35,855 nt of DNA. Source: Bryobacteraceae bacterium (GTDB lineage: Bacteria; Acidobacteriota; Terriglobia; Bryobacterales; Bryobacteraceae). The position numbers and the translations under genes were made by a program. The notes beneath the pieces are model-generated. The model worked only from the letters and a program-made list of their open reading frames with translations. It searched no databases and was not told where the DNA came from. This document shows, piece after piece, positions 1 to 7,570 of this stretch; the first letter of the stretch is position 1, and every line of letters starts with the position of its first letter. Location: assembly GCA_030041985.1 (NCBI GenBank), contig JASIAM010000294.1, positions 1 to 35,855 of the forward strand. Reading direction: 5' to 3'.

Positions 1-1
1 G

Positions 2-430
2 GTGGAAGCCACGGAAGAGATCCTGCCCCGCGGCTGCCCGCGCTATGCGATGGGTGTGGGGCTGCCCTCGGAATTGCCGGAATATGTGGCTCGCGGCGTG
101 GACATGATGGATTGTGTTTTGCCGTCACGCAATGCCCGCAATGGATGCCTGTTTACGTCCCGGGGAAAGGTGGTTATCAAACATGCGCGCTATAAAGACG
201 ATCCGCGGCCAGTGGACGAAAATTGCCAATGCTATACTTGTTTAGGATATTCCCGCGCGTACCTCCGCCATCTGTTCCTCTCCGGTGAGCTTTTGTATGC
301 GGCATTGGCCACCCGGCACAATATTCACCGCTATCTTGACATCATGCGGGAGATCAGGCAGGCTATACTATCGGGTGTATTCCCCGAATACCTGAAGAAC
401 GTCCGTCTGGCTTCCGAGGATACCGGGTGA
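2..430 (+). CDS. tgt: Queuine/preQ1 tRNA-ribosyltransferase, C-terminal part
   Basis: This is the 3' end of a gene cut by the left edge of the window; the true start lies upstream. Tgt exchanges the wobble guanine (position 34) of GUN-anticodon tRNAs for preQ1, the first committed step of queuosine insertion. The visible part carries the family's zinc site (CQCYTC at about residue 75, then a His in the SRAYLRHLF segment) and the conserved GVDMMDCVLPSRNARNG stretch of the TIM-barrel end. The gene lies just upstream of yajC-secD-secF, the same tgt-yajC-secDF order seen in many bacteria, which supports both identities. The gap to yajC is 7 bases, so co-transcription is likely. Only the amino end is missing; nothing looks broken in the visible part. 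Confidence 0.95.
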   Translation: MEATEEILPRGCPRYAMGVGLPSELPEYVARGVDMMDCVLPSRNARNGCLFTSRGKVVIKHARYKDDPRPVDENCQCYTCLGYSRAYLRHLFLSGELLYAALATRHNIHRYLDIMREIRQAILSGVFPEYLKNVRLASEDTG

Positions 431-437
431 TTCCAGT

Positions 438-794
438 TTGGTAATAGAAGTGGTTTTCGGCTTTTTTTTACTCCAACAATCGGCGCCGTCCAGCTCTCCG
501 TTGGGAGGCTTCGGCGGTCTCCTTCCCCTGGTCCTGGTCTTCGGTATTTTCTACGTCCTGGTTTTCATGCCTATGCAACGCCAGAAGAAGCAACAGCAAA
601 AGATGCTGTCCAATCTGGAGAATGGCAACGTGGTTTTGACCAGCGGAGGCATTGTGGGCACCATTATCGCGATTGAAAAAACCGACGATACGCTGGTGCT
701 GCGGGTGAAGCCGGACAATGTGAAAATCCAGGTAGCGCGGAGCTCCGTTTCCTCTCTGGTATCGGGCGAACCGAAGGGTGAAGTAAAGAAGTAG
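438..794 (+). CDS. yajC: Preprotein translocase subunit YajC
   Basis: This is a small single-pass inner-membrane protein of the SecDF-YajC accessory complex that associates with SecYEG. It has one hydrophobic helix at about residues 24-44 (GLLPLVLVFGIFYVLVFMP), then the family's basic QRQKKQQQKM segment and a compact cytosolic domain (LTSGGIVGTI). Its length of 118 residues is normal. The start is uncertain: TTG at 438 gives the longest form, an in-frame GTG lies at 450, and neither has a strong Shine-Dalgarno. It sits between tgt and secD with short gaps, so it is almost certainly in the same transcript. Confidence 0.93.
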   Translation: MVIEVVFGFFLLQQSAPSSSPLGGFGGLLPLVLVFGIFYVLVFMPMQRQKKQQQKMLSNLENGNVVLTSGGIVGTIIAIEKTDDTLVLRVKPDNVKIQVARSSVSSLVSGEPKGEVKK

Positions 795-829
795 ATCGTA
801 GTATTCTATTTGGACGGACCAAAAATCCC

Positions 830-2458
830 ATGGCAACAAACAACAGAACCCGCGCGGTAGTTATCGTCGCGGTGATCCTCGCCTGCGTTTTCGGGTTAAT
901 CGGATTTCCCAAATCGCTCGATCAGCTCAAACAGAACTTGCAACATAGTATCCGGCTGGGACTCGACCTGAGAGGCGGCAGCCATTTGGTTCTGCAGGTA
1001 CAGGTTCAGGACGCCATCAAGGCAGAGGCCGACCAGACGATCGACCGGCTCAAGGACGACCTTAAGAAACAGAACATCGCCTGGATGGGCATTGATCGGA
1101 ACGATCCGCAAACTGTGCAGGAAGCCGACAACGTCCAAATTAATATCAAAGGCATTCCCGCTACCGAGACCAGCGCCTTCCGCAACCTCATGACCGAGCG
1201 CTACTCCGACTGGGTTCTGACTACCGAAAATTCGACCGATTACGACCTGCGCATGAAGCCCTCGGACCTGGTAGCTTTGAAGCGCGATACGGTGGATCAG
1301 GAAATCCAGACCATCAATAATCGCGTGAACCAGTTAGGCCTCACCGAGACTACCGTGACCCAGTATGGCAGCTCGGGGGACGCATACCAGATCCTGGTGG
1401 AACTGCCCGACGTCGACGACCCCGCGCGGGTGAAGGAACTGATTGGCACGGTGGCGGTTTTAAAAATTACATCGGTCAAAGAAGGTCCGTTCCCGTCGCG
1501 CGAAGCGGCACTGGCACAGCATGGCGGTGTGCTCCCGCTGAATACCGAACTGGATAAAATGCTTCCACGCGGCGGAAGCCAGGGCGATGAGTGGTACCTG
1601 GTAAACAAGAATGGCGTGATTACAGGGCGCGATATGCGCAATGCTCAAGCCAGCCAGGACACCACGCTGGGCGCCCGAGGTTGGGAAACCGAGTTCTCGC
1701 TCTCACAGGATGGCGGGAAGCGGTTTGGTATTTTTACCGGCGCGAATGTAGGAAACCGCCTCGCGGTTCTGCTCGATAAGAACATCGTGAACGTGGCCAC
1801 CATCGAGAGCAAAATCGATGATCAGGGCCGCATCACGGGGCTCGGCAGTCAGGATGAAGCAGTTGATCTGGCGCGCTATTTGCGGTCCGGTTCGCTGCCT
1901 GCGGGCATTGTTTATCTGGAGGAGCGGTCGGTCGGCGCCTCCCTTGGCGCCGATTCGATTCACGAAGGGTTCGTGGCCGGCATCGCGGGCTTGCTGGCAG
2001 TCATTGTGGTGATGCTGGTCTATTACAAGCGGAGCGGTATCAATGCGGTGCTGGCCCTCATTCTGAACACCATAGTACTGCTAGCCTGCCTCTCTTACTT
2101 CCATGCCGTTCTGACTCTTCCGGGCATTGCAGGCATCATCCTCACCATCGGTATGGCGGTTGATTCGAACGTGCTGATTTTCGAGAGGATTCGCGAAGAG
2201 CTGCGGGCCGGAAAGGCGGTAGTTTCGGCGGTGGATGCCGGCTTCGGCAAGGCGTGGTGGACGATTGTCGATACCCACGTCACTACGATCGTTTCCTGCT
2301 GTTTCCTGTTCCTGTTCGGCGAAGGGCCGGTGCGCGGCTTTGCGGTGACTTTGGTAATCGGTTTGGCGGCAAACGTATTTACCGCCGTTTTCGTGTCCCG
2401 GACCATCTTCAATTTCGAACTGTCCGGCCAGCGGCGGTTGCAGGAGTTAAGTATATGA
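830..2458 (+). CDS. secD: Protein translocase subunit SecD
   Basis: SecD is an RND-superfamily membrane protein that uses the proton gradient to pull secreted proteins through SecYEG on the periplasmic side. An N-terminal membrane helix (about residues 8-26) is followed by the diagnostic LGLDLRGGSHLVLQV motif. A large periplasmic domain spans about residues 60-370, and a C-terminal bundle of membrane helices contains the GMAVDSNVLIFERIREEL motif of the proton channel. The 542 residues are within the usual range. The start ATG at 830 has only a weak upstream purine stretch. The gene follows yajC after 35 bases. It is separated from its partner secF by a 141-base gap holding a repeat-like sequence, although secD and secF are normally adjacent or fused. 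Confidence 0.97.
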   Translation: MATNNRTRAVVIVAVILACVFGLIGFPKSLDQLKQNLQHSIRLGLDLRGGSHLVLQVQVQDAIKAEADQTIDRLKDDLKKQNIAWMGIDRNDPQTVQEADNVQINIKGIPATETSAFRNLMTERYSDWVLTTENSTDYDLRMKPSDLVALKRDTVDQEIQTINNRVNQLGLTETTVTQYGSSGDAYQILVELPDVDDPARVKELIGTVAVLKITSVKEGPFPSREAALAQHGGVLPLNTELDKMLPRGGSQGDEWYLVNKNGVITGRDMRNAQASQDTTLGARGWETEFSLSQDGGKRFGIFTGANVGNRLAVLLDKNIVNVATIESKIDDQGRITGLGSQDEAVDLARYLRSGSLPAGIVYLEERSVGASLGADSIHEGFVAGIAGLLAVIVVMLVYYKRSGINAVLALILNTIVLLACLSYFHAVLTLPGIAGIILTIGMAVDSNVLIFERIREELRAGKAVVSAVDAGFGKAWWTIVDTHVTTIVSCCFLFLFGEGPVRGFAVTLVIGLAANVFTAVFVSRTIFNFELSGQRRLQELSI

Positions 2459-2461
2459 GTT

Positions 2462-2539
2462 GTAGGGCAGGATGCCGCTCGACGAAGTGCCTAGCCCTTT
2501 TTGGCCAGTCACCGCGCAGGCCGGAAGGCCCTGCCCTAT
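2462..2539. repeat. Inverted repeat in the secD-secF gap (REP/MITE-like)
   Basis: The arms TAGGGCAGG (2463-2471) and CCTGCCCTA (2530-2538) are exact reverse complements about 58 bases apart, and the match extends outward with one mismatch. The interior is GC-rich and non-coding. The 10-base arm GTAGGGCAGG also occurs at 22399-22408 in the decayed island, which hints at a dispersed family. The element may fold in the mRNA and set the SecD:SecF ratio, but that is inference. Confidence 0.45.
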
Positions 2540-2599
2540 GGGAACAATTTCTGAGAGGCTGGTGTCCATAATAGCTGACACCACCTTGGCAAAGAGCCA

Positions 2600-3883
2600 A
2601 TGGAATTATTCAAACAGACCAATTTCGAATTTCTAAGGTGGAAGTGGCCGTTCATCGGTGCTTCGCTGGTGCTGAGTGCGGCGGGGCTGATCAGTATCGC
2701 GCTGCACGGCGGGCTGCGCTACGGTATCGACTTCAAGGGCGGCGCGCAAATGAGCGTCAAGTTTGCTTACGCGCCCCCGATCGAGAAAATCCGCTCCGCG
2801 CTGTCGCAGAAGGTTAAGGGCGAAGTGTCGGTTCAGAACCTCACCGGTAACGGCTCGCAAAACGATGTCGTGATCGGCACCGAACTTGAAGAAGAGAAGC
2901 AGTTGAACGTTAACCGGCAGGCGATGGCGGATGCCTTGCGAGCCACCTTCGGGCAGCCGGCGAGCGGGAAGTTGGACTTCAATAATGCGAGCCAGGAAGA
3001 CCTGTTGGCGCGGCTGCGCGATCCACTGGCGCGCGCTGGCATTGCGATGAGCGATCCACAACTGCAAAGCCTGTTTTCCGGCATGCTGCGATTCCGCGAT
3101 ACGCCGCCACGATCGGGGCTGATTACTGACTTCAATCAACTCTCCGGCGTGCCTGGGATGACGCCCAACATCCTCACCGTCGTACGCCAGGAGTGTTATC
3201 TTTCGCCGTACCATACCGGAGACGTGGAAATGGTCGGCCCTCGCGTGGGCGCGGAACTGCGCACCAAGGCCTTATTGGCTACTCTATATGCGTTGGCGGG
3301 AATGCTGGTGTACATCGCATTCCGCTTCGAGTGGATTTATGGCGTGGGCGCTGTAGTGGCGTGCTTCCACGATACAATCATCACCATTGGCCTGTTTTCG
3401 ATTTTCAATAAAGAAATCTCGATGACAGTCATCGCGGCCCTGCTCACGCTGGTAGGCTATTCGATGAACGACACCATCGTGATCTTCGACCGCATTCGCG
3501 AAAATCTGAAATTTATGCGCCGGGAGCCGCTCGAGCAGGTCATGAACAAGGCGGTCAACCAGACTTTGAGCCGGACGGTAATGACCTCTGGCTTGACTTT
3601 TTTGACTGTAGTGGCGCTGTTCATCTGGGGCGGGCCGGTGTTGCACGGATTTTCGTTCGCGCTGGTTTGCGGCATCATTGTAGGAACGTATTCGTCGGTA
3701 TTTGTCGCCAGTCCGATTGTGCTGGCGGGGCACTATTTCTCCGATAAGCGGAAGAAGCGGGCACGCATCGTAGCGCCTGCGCCCGCTCCTCGGGTGGAGA
3801 GTGTGCCGGTTGGCCAGCGTAAAGGGCCGGCGAAATCCGGTAATCCGGCAAAAACGGGGAGTCCGGCAAAAGTAGTGAAATAA
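2600..3883 (+). CDS. secF: Protein translocase subunit SecF, with unusual periplasmic insert
   Basis: SecF is the partner of SecD in proton-driven protein export. The protein shows the N-terminal helix (about 18-36) and the YGIDFKGGAQM motif. It also has the canonical VEMVGPRVGAELR segment (about 209-221) and a C-terminal membrane bundle with GYSMNDTIVIFDRIREN. At 427 residues it is about 100 longer than the familiar SecF. Most of the excess lies between residues 121 and 206, inside the first periplasmic domain. There, pieces such as KLDFNNASQEDLLARL and LSGVPGMTPNILTVVRQ recall helix-hairpin-helix modules of ComEA-type proteins. A further Lys/Pro-rich tail (PAKSGNPAKTGSPAKVVK) follows the last helix. 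The start ATG at 2600 has a modest AAAGAG upstream. Confidence 0.95.
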   Translation: MELFKQTNFEFLRWKWPFIGASLVLSAAGLISIALHGGLRYGIDFKGGAQMSVKFAYAPPIEKIRSALSQKVKGEVSVQNLTGNGSQNDVVIGTELEEEKQLNVNRQAMADALRATFGQPASGKLDFNNASQEDLLARLRDPLARAGIAMSDPQLQSLFSGMLRFRDTPPRSGLITDFNQLSGVPGMTPNILTVVRQECYLSPYHTGDVEMVGPRVGAELRTKALLATLYALAGMLVYIAFRFEWIYGVGAVVACFHDTIITIGLFSIFNKEISMTVIAALLTLVGYSMNDTIVIFDRIRENLKFMRREPLEQVMNKAVNQTLSRTVMTSGLTFLTVVALFIWGGPVLHGFSFALVCGIIVGTYSSVFVASPIVLAGHYFSDKRKKRARIVAPAPAPRVESVPVGQRKGPAKSGNPAKTGSPAKVVK

Positions 3884-3926
3884 GAGGCGGTCGTCCGTTT
3901 GGGGACGGTGGGAAAGGAAGTTCAAT

Positions 3927-4673
3927 ATGGACATGTTTCAGCAAACGTTCGTACAAACTGGAAAAACCAACAAGACGTGGACGGTGGTTGTGTCTATGAT
4001 CGGCCAGGTGGGGTTAGTAGTCGTGCTGGTGATCCTCCCGATGATTTACTTCGATGCGTTGCCCAAAAGCACGCTGACCAGTTTCCTGGTGGCTCCCCCG
4101 CCGCCTCCGCCTCCTCCCCCGCCGCCTCCGCCGGAAGCCCCCAAAGTGGTTAAAGTGATTCCCCGCCAGTTCGACGCCGGAAAGCTGATGGCGCCCAAAG
4201 AGGTCCCAAAACAGATCGCCACGATCGTCGAGAGCGAACTGCCGCCGCCTTCGGCTGGCGGAGCGGGTGTGGTGGGTGGCACGGGCTTGGCCGCTGGCGG
4301 TATTCTAGGTGGCATTCTTGGCGGTATTCCATCGGCCGCGCCGCCTCCTCCGCCGCCGGTTAAGAAAGCAGTTGCGGTACCCGACCGTATCAAGGTAGGC
4401 GGCAACGTGCAGGGCGCCAAGCTGGTCAAACAGCCCCGGCCGGTCTACCCGGCGTTGGCTAAGTCTGCCCGCATTCAGGGAACGGTGAAACTCCACGCGC
4501 TGATCTCTAAAGAGGGCATGATTGAACAGCTTCAAGTAATCAGCGGGCATCCGCTGCTGGTTCCGGCCGCCGTCGAGGCCGTAAAACAGTGGGTCTATCA
4601 GCCGACGCTGCTCAACGGCGAGCCGGTCGGCGTGGAAACCGAGATTGACGTCAATTTCACATTGAGTCAGTAA
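3927..4673 (+). CDS. tonB: TonB family energy transducer
   Basis: This is a periplasm-spanning protein expected to pass proton-motive energy from ExbB-ExbD to TonB-dependent outer-membrane receptors. One N-terminal membrane helix (about residues 21-43) is followed by an uninterrupted run of 13 prolines, a Gly/Ala/Pro-rich linker and a second proline run. A C-terminal TonB domain starts at about residue 165 (KQPRPVYPALAKSARIQGTV) and ends with QWVYQPTLLNGEPV and VNFTL, as in the family. The start ATG at 3927 follows AAAGGAAG at good spacing. Its exbB, exbD, exbD neighbours support a dedicated TonB system. Acidobacteria have many TonB-like proteins, so the exact receptor partner is unknown. Confidence 0.93.
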   Translation: MDMFQQTFVQTGKTNKTWTVVVSMIGQVGLVVVLVILPMIYFDALPKSTLTSFLVAPPPPPPPPPPPPPEAPKVVKVIPRQFDAGKLMAPKEVPKQIATIVESELPPPSAGGAGVVGGTGLAAGGILGGILGGIPSAAPPPPPPVKKAVAVPDRIKVGGNVQGAKLVKQPRPVYPALAKSARIQGTVKLHALISKEGMIEQLQVISGHPLLVPAAVEAVKQWVYQPTLLNGEPVGVETEIDVNFTLSQ

Positions 4674-4683
4674 CGCAGAAGAG

Positions 4684-4703
4684 GGACGGCCTCCGGGCCG
4701 TCC
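4684..4703 (+). other. Intercistronic hairpin between tonB and exbB
   Basis: A perfect 8-bp stem, GGACGGCC/GGCCGTCC, closes a TCCG loop 10 bases after the tonB stop. No T-run follows, so it is unlikely to be an intrinsic terminator. It could stabilise the upstream mRNA or set the relative levels of TonB and ExbB. The exbB Shine-Dalgarno AGGAG lies about 15 bases downstream. Confidence 0.5.
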
Positions 4704-4736
4704 GTAAAATCAACTCGCAGGAGAAAAAGAAAAGAA

Positions 4737-5474
4737 ATGCTAGTGCAATTGCATGTTTGGTCGCTTTATTTGCTACAGGAAGGCGGGGTGGCATTCGACC
4801 CTCGTTCCATGTGGAACCAGATGGGAACCCCCGCCAGAATCGTGGTCATCCTGTTGTTCCTCATGTCGGCGTATTCCATCGGCGTGATGATCGATCGCTT
4901 TATGGCGTACAGTGCGGCTCGCAAACAGTCGCGCCAGTTCGCTCCGGCGGTTGCGGGAGCATTGCGGGAAGGCAAACTGGATGAGGCCGTAAAGATCGCT
5001 GACCGGTACAAAAAGAGCCATCTGGCGAAAGTGGTCGTAGCGGGCCTGCAAGAGTTTCAGGCTCACCAGATTAGCAGCGATATTCCCGGCGAAGAGATTG
5101 ATGCCTCCAAACGGGCACTCGATCGCGCGGAAGCCATCGTTCGCGCTGAACTGAAGCGCGGCGTCAGCGGACTGGCTACCATCGGTTCGGTGGCTCCGTT
5201 CGTCGGTTTGTTCGGCACCGTGGTCGGCATCATCAACGCGTTCAAGGGAATTTCCAATGAGAAGTCGACCGGCCTGTCGGCTGTGGCCGGCGGTATTTCT
5301 GAAGCCCTGGTGACCACCGCTATCGGACTTTTCGTCGCGATTCCTGCGGTCATGGTCTTCAATTATTTCACCGGCAGGATTGAAGCTTTCGACGTGGAGA
5401 TGGGCAACTCCAGCTCCGAGTTGATCGATTACTTCCTGAAGCGGTCGCAGCGCGGCGCTGGAGCTCGTAAGTAA
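4737..5474 (+). CDS. exbB: MotA/TolQ/ExbB proton channel family protein
   Basis: This is an inner-membrane proton-channel subunit that works with ExbD to energise TonB. Three membrane segments are visible: about residues 33-50, 142-165 (IGSVAPFVGLFGTVVGII) and 188-210 (ISEALVTTAIGLFVAIPAV). The second and third carry the glycine/threonine/proline pattern of the MotA/TolQ/ExbB family. The 245-residue length is typical. The Shine-Dalgarno AGGAG at 4719-4723 is rather far (13 bases) from the ATG, so initiation may be weak or the purine-rich spacer may compensate. It sits between tonB and two exbD genes. TolQ is the alternative name, but the tonB neighbour favours ExbB. Confidence 0.93.
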   Translation: MLVQLHVWSLYLLQEGGVAFDPRSMWNQMGTPARIVVILLFLMSAYSIGVMIDRFMAYSAARKQSRQFAPAVAGALREGKLDEAVKIADRYKKSHLAKVVVAGLQEFQAHQISSDIPGEEIDASKRALDRAEAIVRAELKRGVSGLATIGSVAPFVGLFGTVVGIINAFKGISNEKSTGLSAVAGGISEALVTTAIGLFVAIPAVMVFNYFTGRIEAFDVEMGNSSSELIDYFLKRSQRGAGARK

Positions 5475-5543
5475 CGAGCCCACGAGTAATGCTGCTCTCG
5501 ACCGTCACCGTTAAGGGCGCGGTTGGAATTAGGCGAGTTGATT

Positions 5544-5568
5544 CGGGAGAAGCCTCGCGCTTCTCCCG
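5544..5568 (+). other. Strong hairpin in the exbB-exbD gap
   Basis: A perfect 10-bp stem, CGGGAGAAGC/GCTTCTCCCG, has a 5-base loop. It lies in the 118-base gap between exbB and exbD, just before the strong GGAGGAAACG ribosome binding site of exbD. No T-run follows. This is a likely mRNA processing or stability element that separates ExbB and ExbD expression levels, not a terminator. Confidence 0.55.
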
Positions 5569-5592
5569 CTTCTGCCAGTTCCGGAGGAAACG

Positions 5593-6066
<474 letters not shown>

Positions 6067-6100
6067 ATAGGGAGCGGGCAGGACTTAAGGAGCAATTTTT

Positions 6101-6526
6101 ATGGCAATGGCAGTGGGCGGCAAGAAAGGCCCGAAAGCTGACATCAATATGACCCCGATGATCGACGTGTTGCTGGTGCTGATCATCATTTTCATGGTGA
6201 TTACGCCACTGACGCCTCACGGGCTGGAAGCGCTGGTTCCACAACCGCCTCCGCCGAACTCGAAACCGAACCTGGCGGATGAGCGGACGGTGGTGATTGT
6301 GCTGGACAAGGATGGGACAATCAAAGTCAATCAGGATCCCATTCAAGAAGCCAATCTGCAGCAGCGTCTCGAAGACATCTTTAAGACGCGGGCGGAACGA
6401 GTGGTGTTCGTCAAAGCCGATGGGGACCTCGAATTCGCCCCGGTTGCCCGGGCCATTGACATCGCCCATGGCGCTGGAATCGACAAGGTGGGGCTGATGA
6501 CACCCAAATCGGAGGAGGGCAATTGA
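6101..6526 (+). CDS. exbD: Biopolymer transport protein ExbD (second copy)
   Basis: This is the second ExbD/TolR protein of the cluster. The membrane helix carries NMTPMIDVLLVLIIIFMVIT with the conserved Asp at about residue 23. A proline-rich hinge (PQPPPPNSKP) connects to the periplasmic domain, which ends with VVFVKADGDLEFAPVARAI and GIDKVGLMT. Similarity to the first copy is clear but distant, which points to an old duplication. The stop codon overlaps the start of the next gene by one base (TGATG), so the two are translationally coupled. The ATG at 6101 follows AAGGAGC at normal spacing. Confidence 0.94.
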   Translation: MAMAVGGKKGPKADINMTPMIDVLLVLIIIFMVITPLTPHGLEALVPQPPPPNSKPNLADERTVVIVLDKDGTIKVNQDPIQEANLQQRLEDIFKTRAERVVFVKADGDLEFAPVARAIDIAHGAGIDKVGLMTPKSEEGN

Positions 6527-7332
6527 TGCGCAAACTCGTCCTCGCCGCACTGGTAGTGGCCGCGGTAATTTGCGGCGCGGGCTGCCAGAAACTGCAGTCG
6601 CGCGATCAACTCAATAAGGGCACGCTGGCGTTCAAGAATGCCCAGTACCCGGAAGCGGTGGAGCACTTCAAGCAGGCTGTCGAGCTTGACCCCTCGTTCC
6701 CTGTGGCGCGCCTATACCTCGCAACCGCATACATGCAGCAATACATTCCTGGCGCTCAATCGCCGGAGAACGACCAGATGGCAAAGGCTGCGTTCGATAC
6801 TTTTCAGAAAGTGCTGGAAGAGGACCCCAAAAACGGCACCGCCATCGCCTCGATCGCCTCTCTCAATTTCAATCAGAAGAAGTGGGATGATGCGCAGCAG
6901 TGGTACGAGAAGCTGATCGCGGTCGAACCCAATAATGCCGATGCCTACTACAGCCTCGGCGTCATCGCCTGGTCCAAGTGGTATCCCGCTTTCGGCACCG
7001 AGTTGGCGACACTCGGGATGAAGCCGGACGAGCCTGGACCGATCAAGGACAAGAAGGCCAAAGAGGAGTTGAAGGCCCAGTGGATGCCTACCATTGACGC
7101 CGGACTCGACGCCCTCGATAAAACCTTGAAAATCGATCCCGAATACGAAGATGCGATGACCTACAAAAATCTGCTGATCCGCGAGCGGGCCTATCTGGAC
7201 GATTCCAAAGAGGAGTTCGATAAGGATGCCAAAGTCGCCGACGAGTTGCAGCAGAAGGCTCTCGACACCAAGAAGATCAAGGAAGAGCGCAAGGAAAAGA
7301 AGACCGGCGGCGGCATTGTAGAAGATAAGTAG
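6526..7332 (+). CDS. TPR repeat protein, probable lipoprotein
   Basis: The N-terminus is a secretion signal ending in a likely lipobox cysteine (Cys20 in VICGAGC), so the protein is probably anchored to a membrane facing the periplasm. At least three tetratricopeptide units are visible (about residues 26-60, 82-115 and 116-150), with the usual A..Y..A...F..A...P pattern. A Lys/Glu-rich C-terminal tail follows. TPR lipoproteins usually act as assembly scaffolds. The one-base coupling to exbD suggests it helps the TonB-ExbBD machine or its receptors, but that is inference. The ATG at 6526 is chosen over an upstream TTG because GGAGGAGGG lies at 6511-6519. It is the last gene of the operon, before a non-coding repeat. 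Confidence 0.85.
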   Translation: MRKLVLAALVVAAVICGAGCQKLQSRDQLNKGTLAFKNAQYPEAVEHFKQAVELDPSFPVARLYLATAYMQQYIPGAQSPENDQMAKAAFDTFQKVLEEDPKNGTAIASIASLNFNQKKWDDAQQWYEKLIAVEPNNADAYYSLGVIAWSKWYPAFGTELATLGMKPDEPGPIKDKKAKEELKAQWMPTIDAGLDALDKTLKIDPEYEDAMTYKNLLIRERAYLDDSKEEFDKDAKVADELQQKALDTKKIKEERKEKKTGGGIVEDK

Positions 7333-7340
7333 CTTAGAAG

Positions 7341-7541
7341 TTTTCAGTTATCAGTTATCAGTTTTTCAGCTATCAGCTTCAGGCCCAGCGGTCCGGGGCT
7401 GATAGCTCCTCCTCCGCATCCTCACCTAAACCTAGCCGAAGTATCCTCTGGGCAGTGCTTTGTATGGTAGATCACTCTTGTGAGTAGCCGATAGCAGAGA
7501 CGCGCAGTAACTGACAACTGACGACTGAAAACTGATAACTG
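7341..7541. repeat. Nested inverted-repeat element between the TPR gene and rsh
   Basis: This 238-base gap holds nested inverted repeats. An outer pair (7352-7369 and 7525-7541) reads CAGTTATCAGTTTTTCAG against its near-perfect reverse complement. An inner perfect pair, AGCTATCAGC (7368-7377) and GCTGATAGCT (7398-7407), has a 20-base loop. Direct CAGTTAT repeats also occur at the left end. No coding potential is seen. Similar TCAGC/GCTGA arms lie downstream of pepA, which points to a dispersed intergenic repeat family. The inner hairpin could end the upstream operon, though it lacks a T-run. Confidence 0.55.
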
Positions 7542-7561
7542 TCCGCTTCCTGTTCTACAAT
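7532..7561 (+). promoter_or_regulatory. Possible promoter of rsh
   Basis: CTGATA (7532-7537) and TACAAT (7556-7561) are 18 bases apart and resemble sigma-70 boxes. Transcription would begin only a few bases before the GTG start at 7571, which has no Shine-Dalgarno. That pattern suits a leaderless mRNA. The -35 box overlaps the repeat element, so this is tentative. Confidence 0.3.
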
Positions 7562-7570
7562 TTACATAGA

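Noticed and set aside
3284-3934. 216-codon open frame on the - strand opposite secF
   Set aside because: The region holds conserved SecF membrane motifs on the + strand; the antisense product is His/Arg-rich and without pattern.
4094-4135. Short tandem CCN tract as a possible repeat array
   Set aside because: It simply encodes polyproline in TonB; there are no spacers or conserved repeats, so it is not a CRISPR or satellite.
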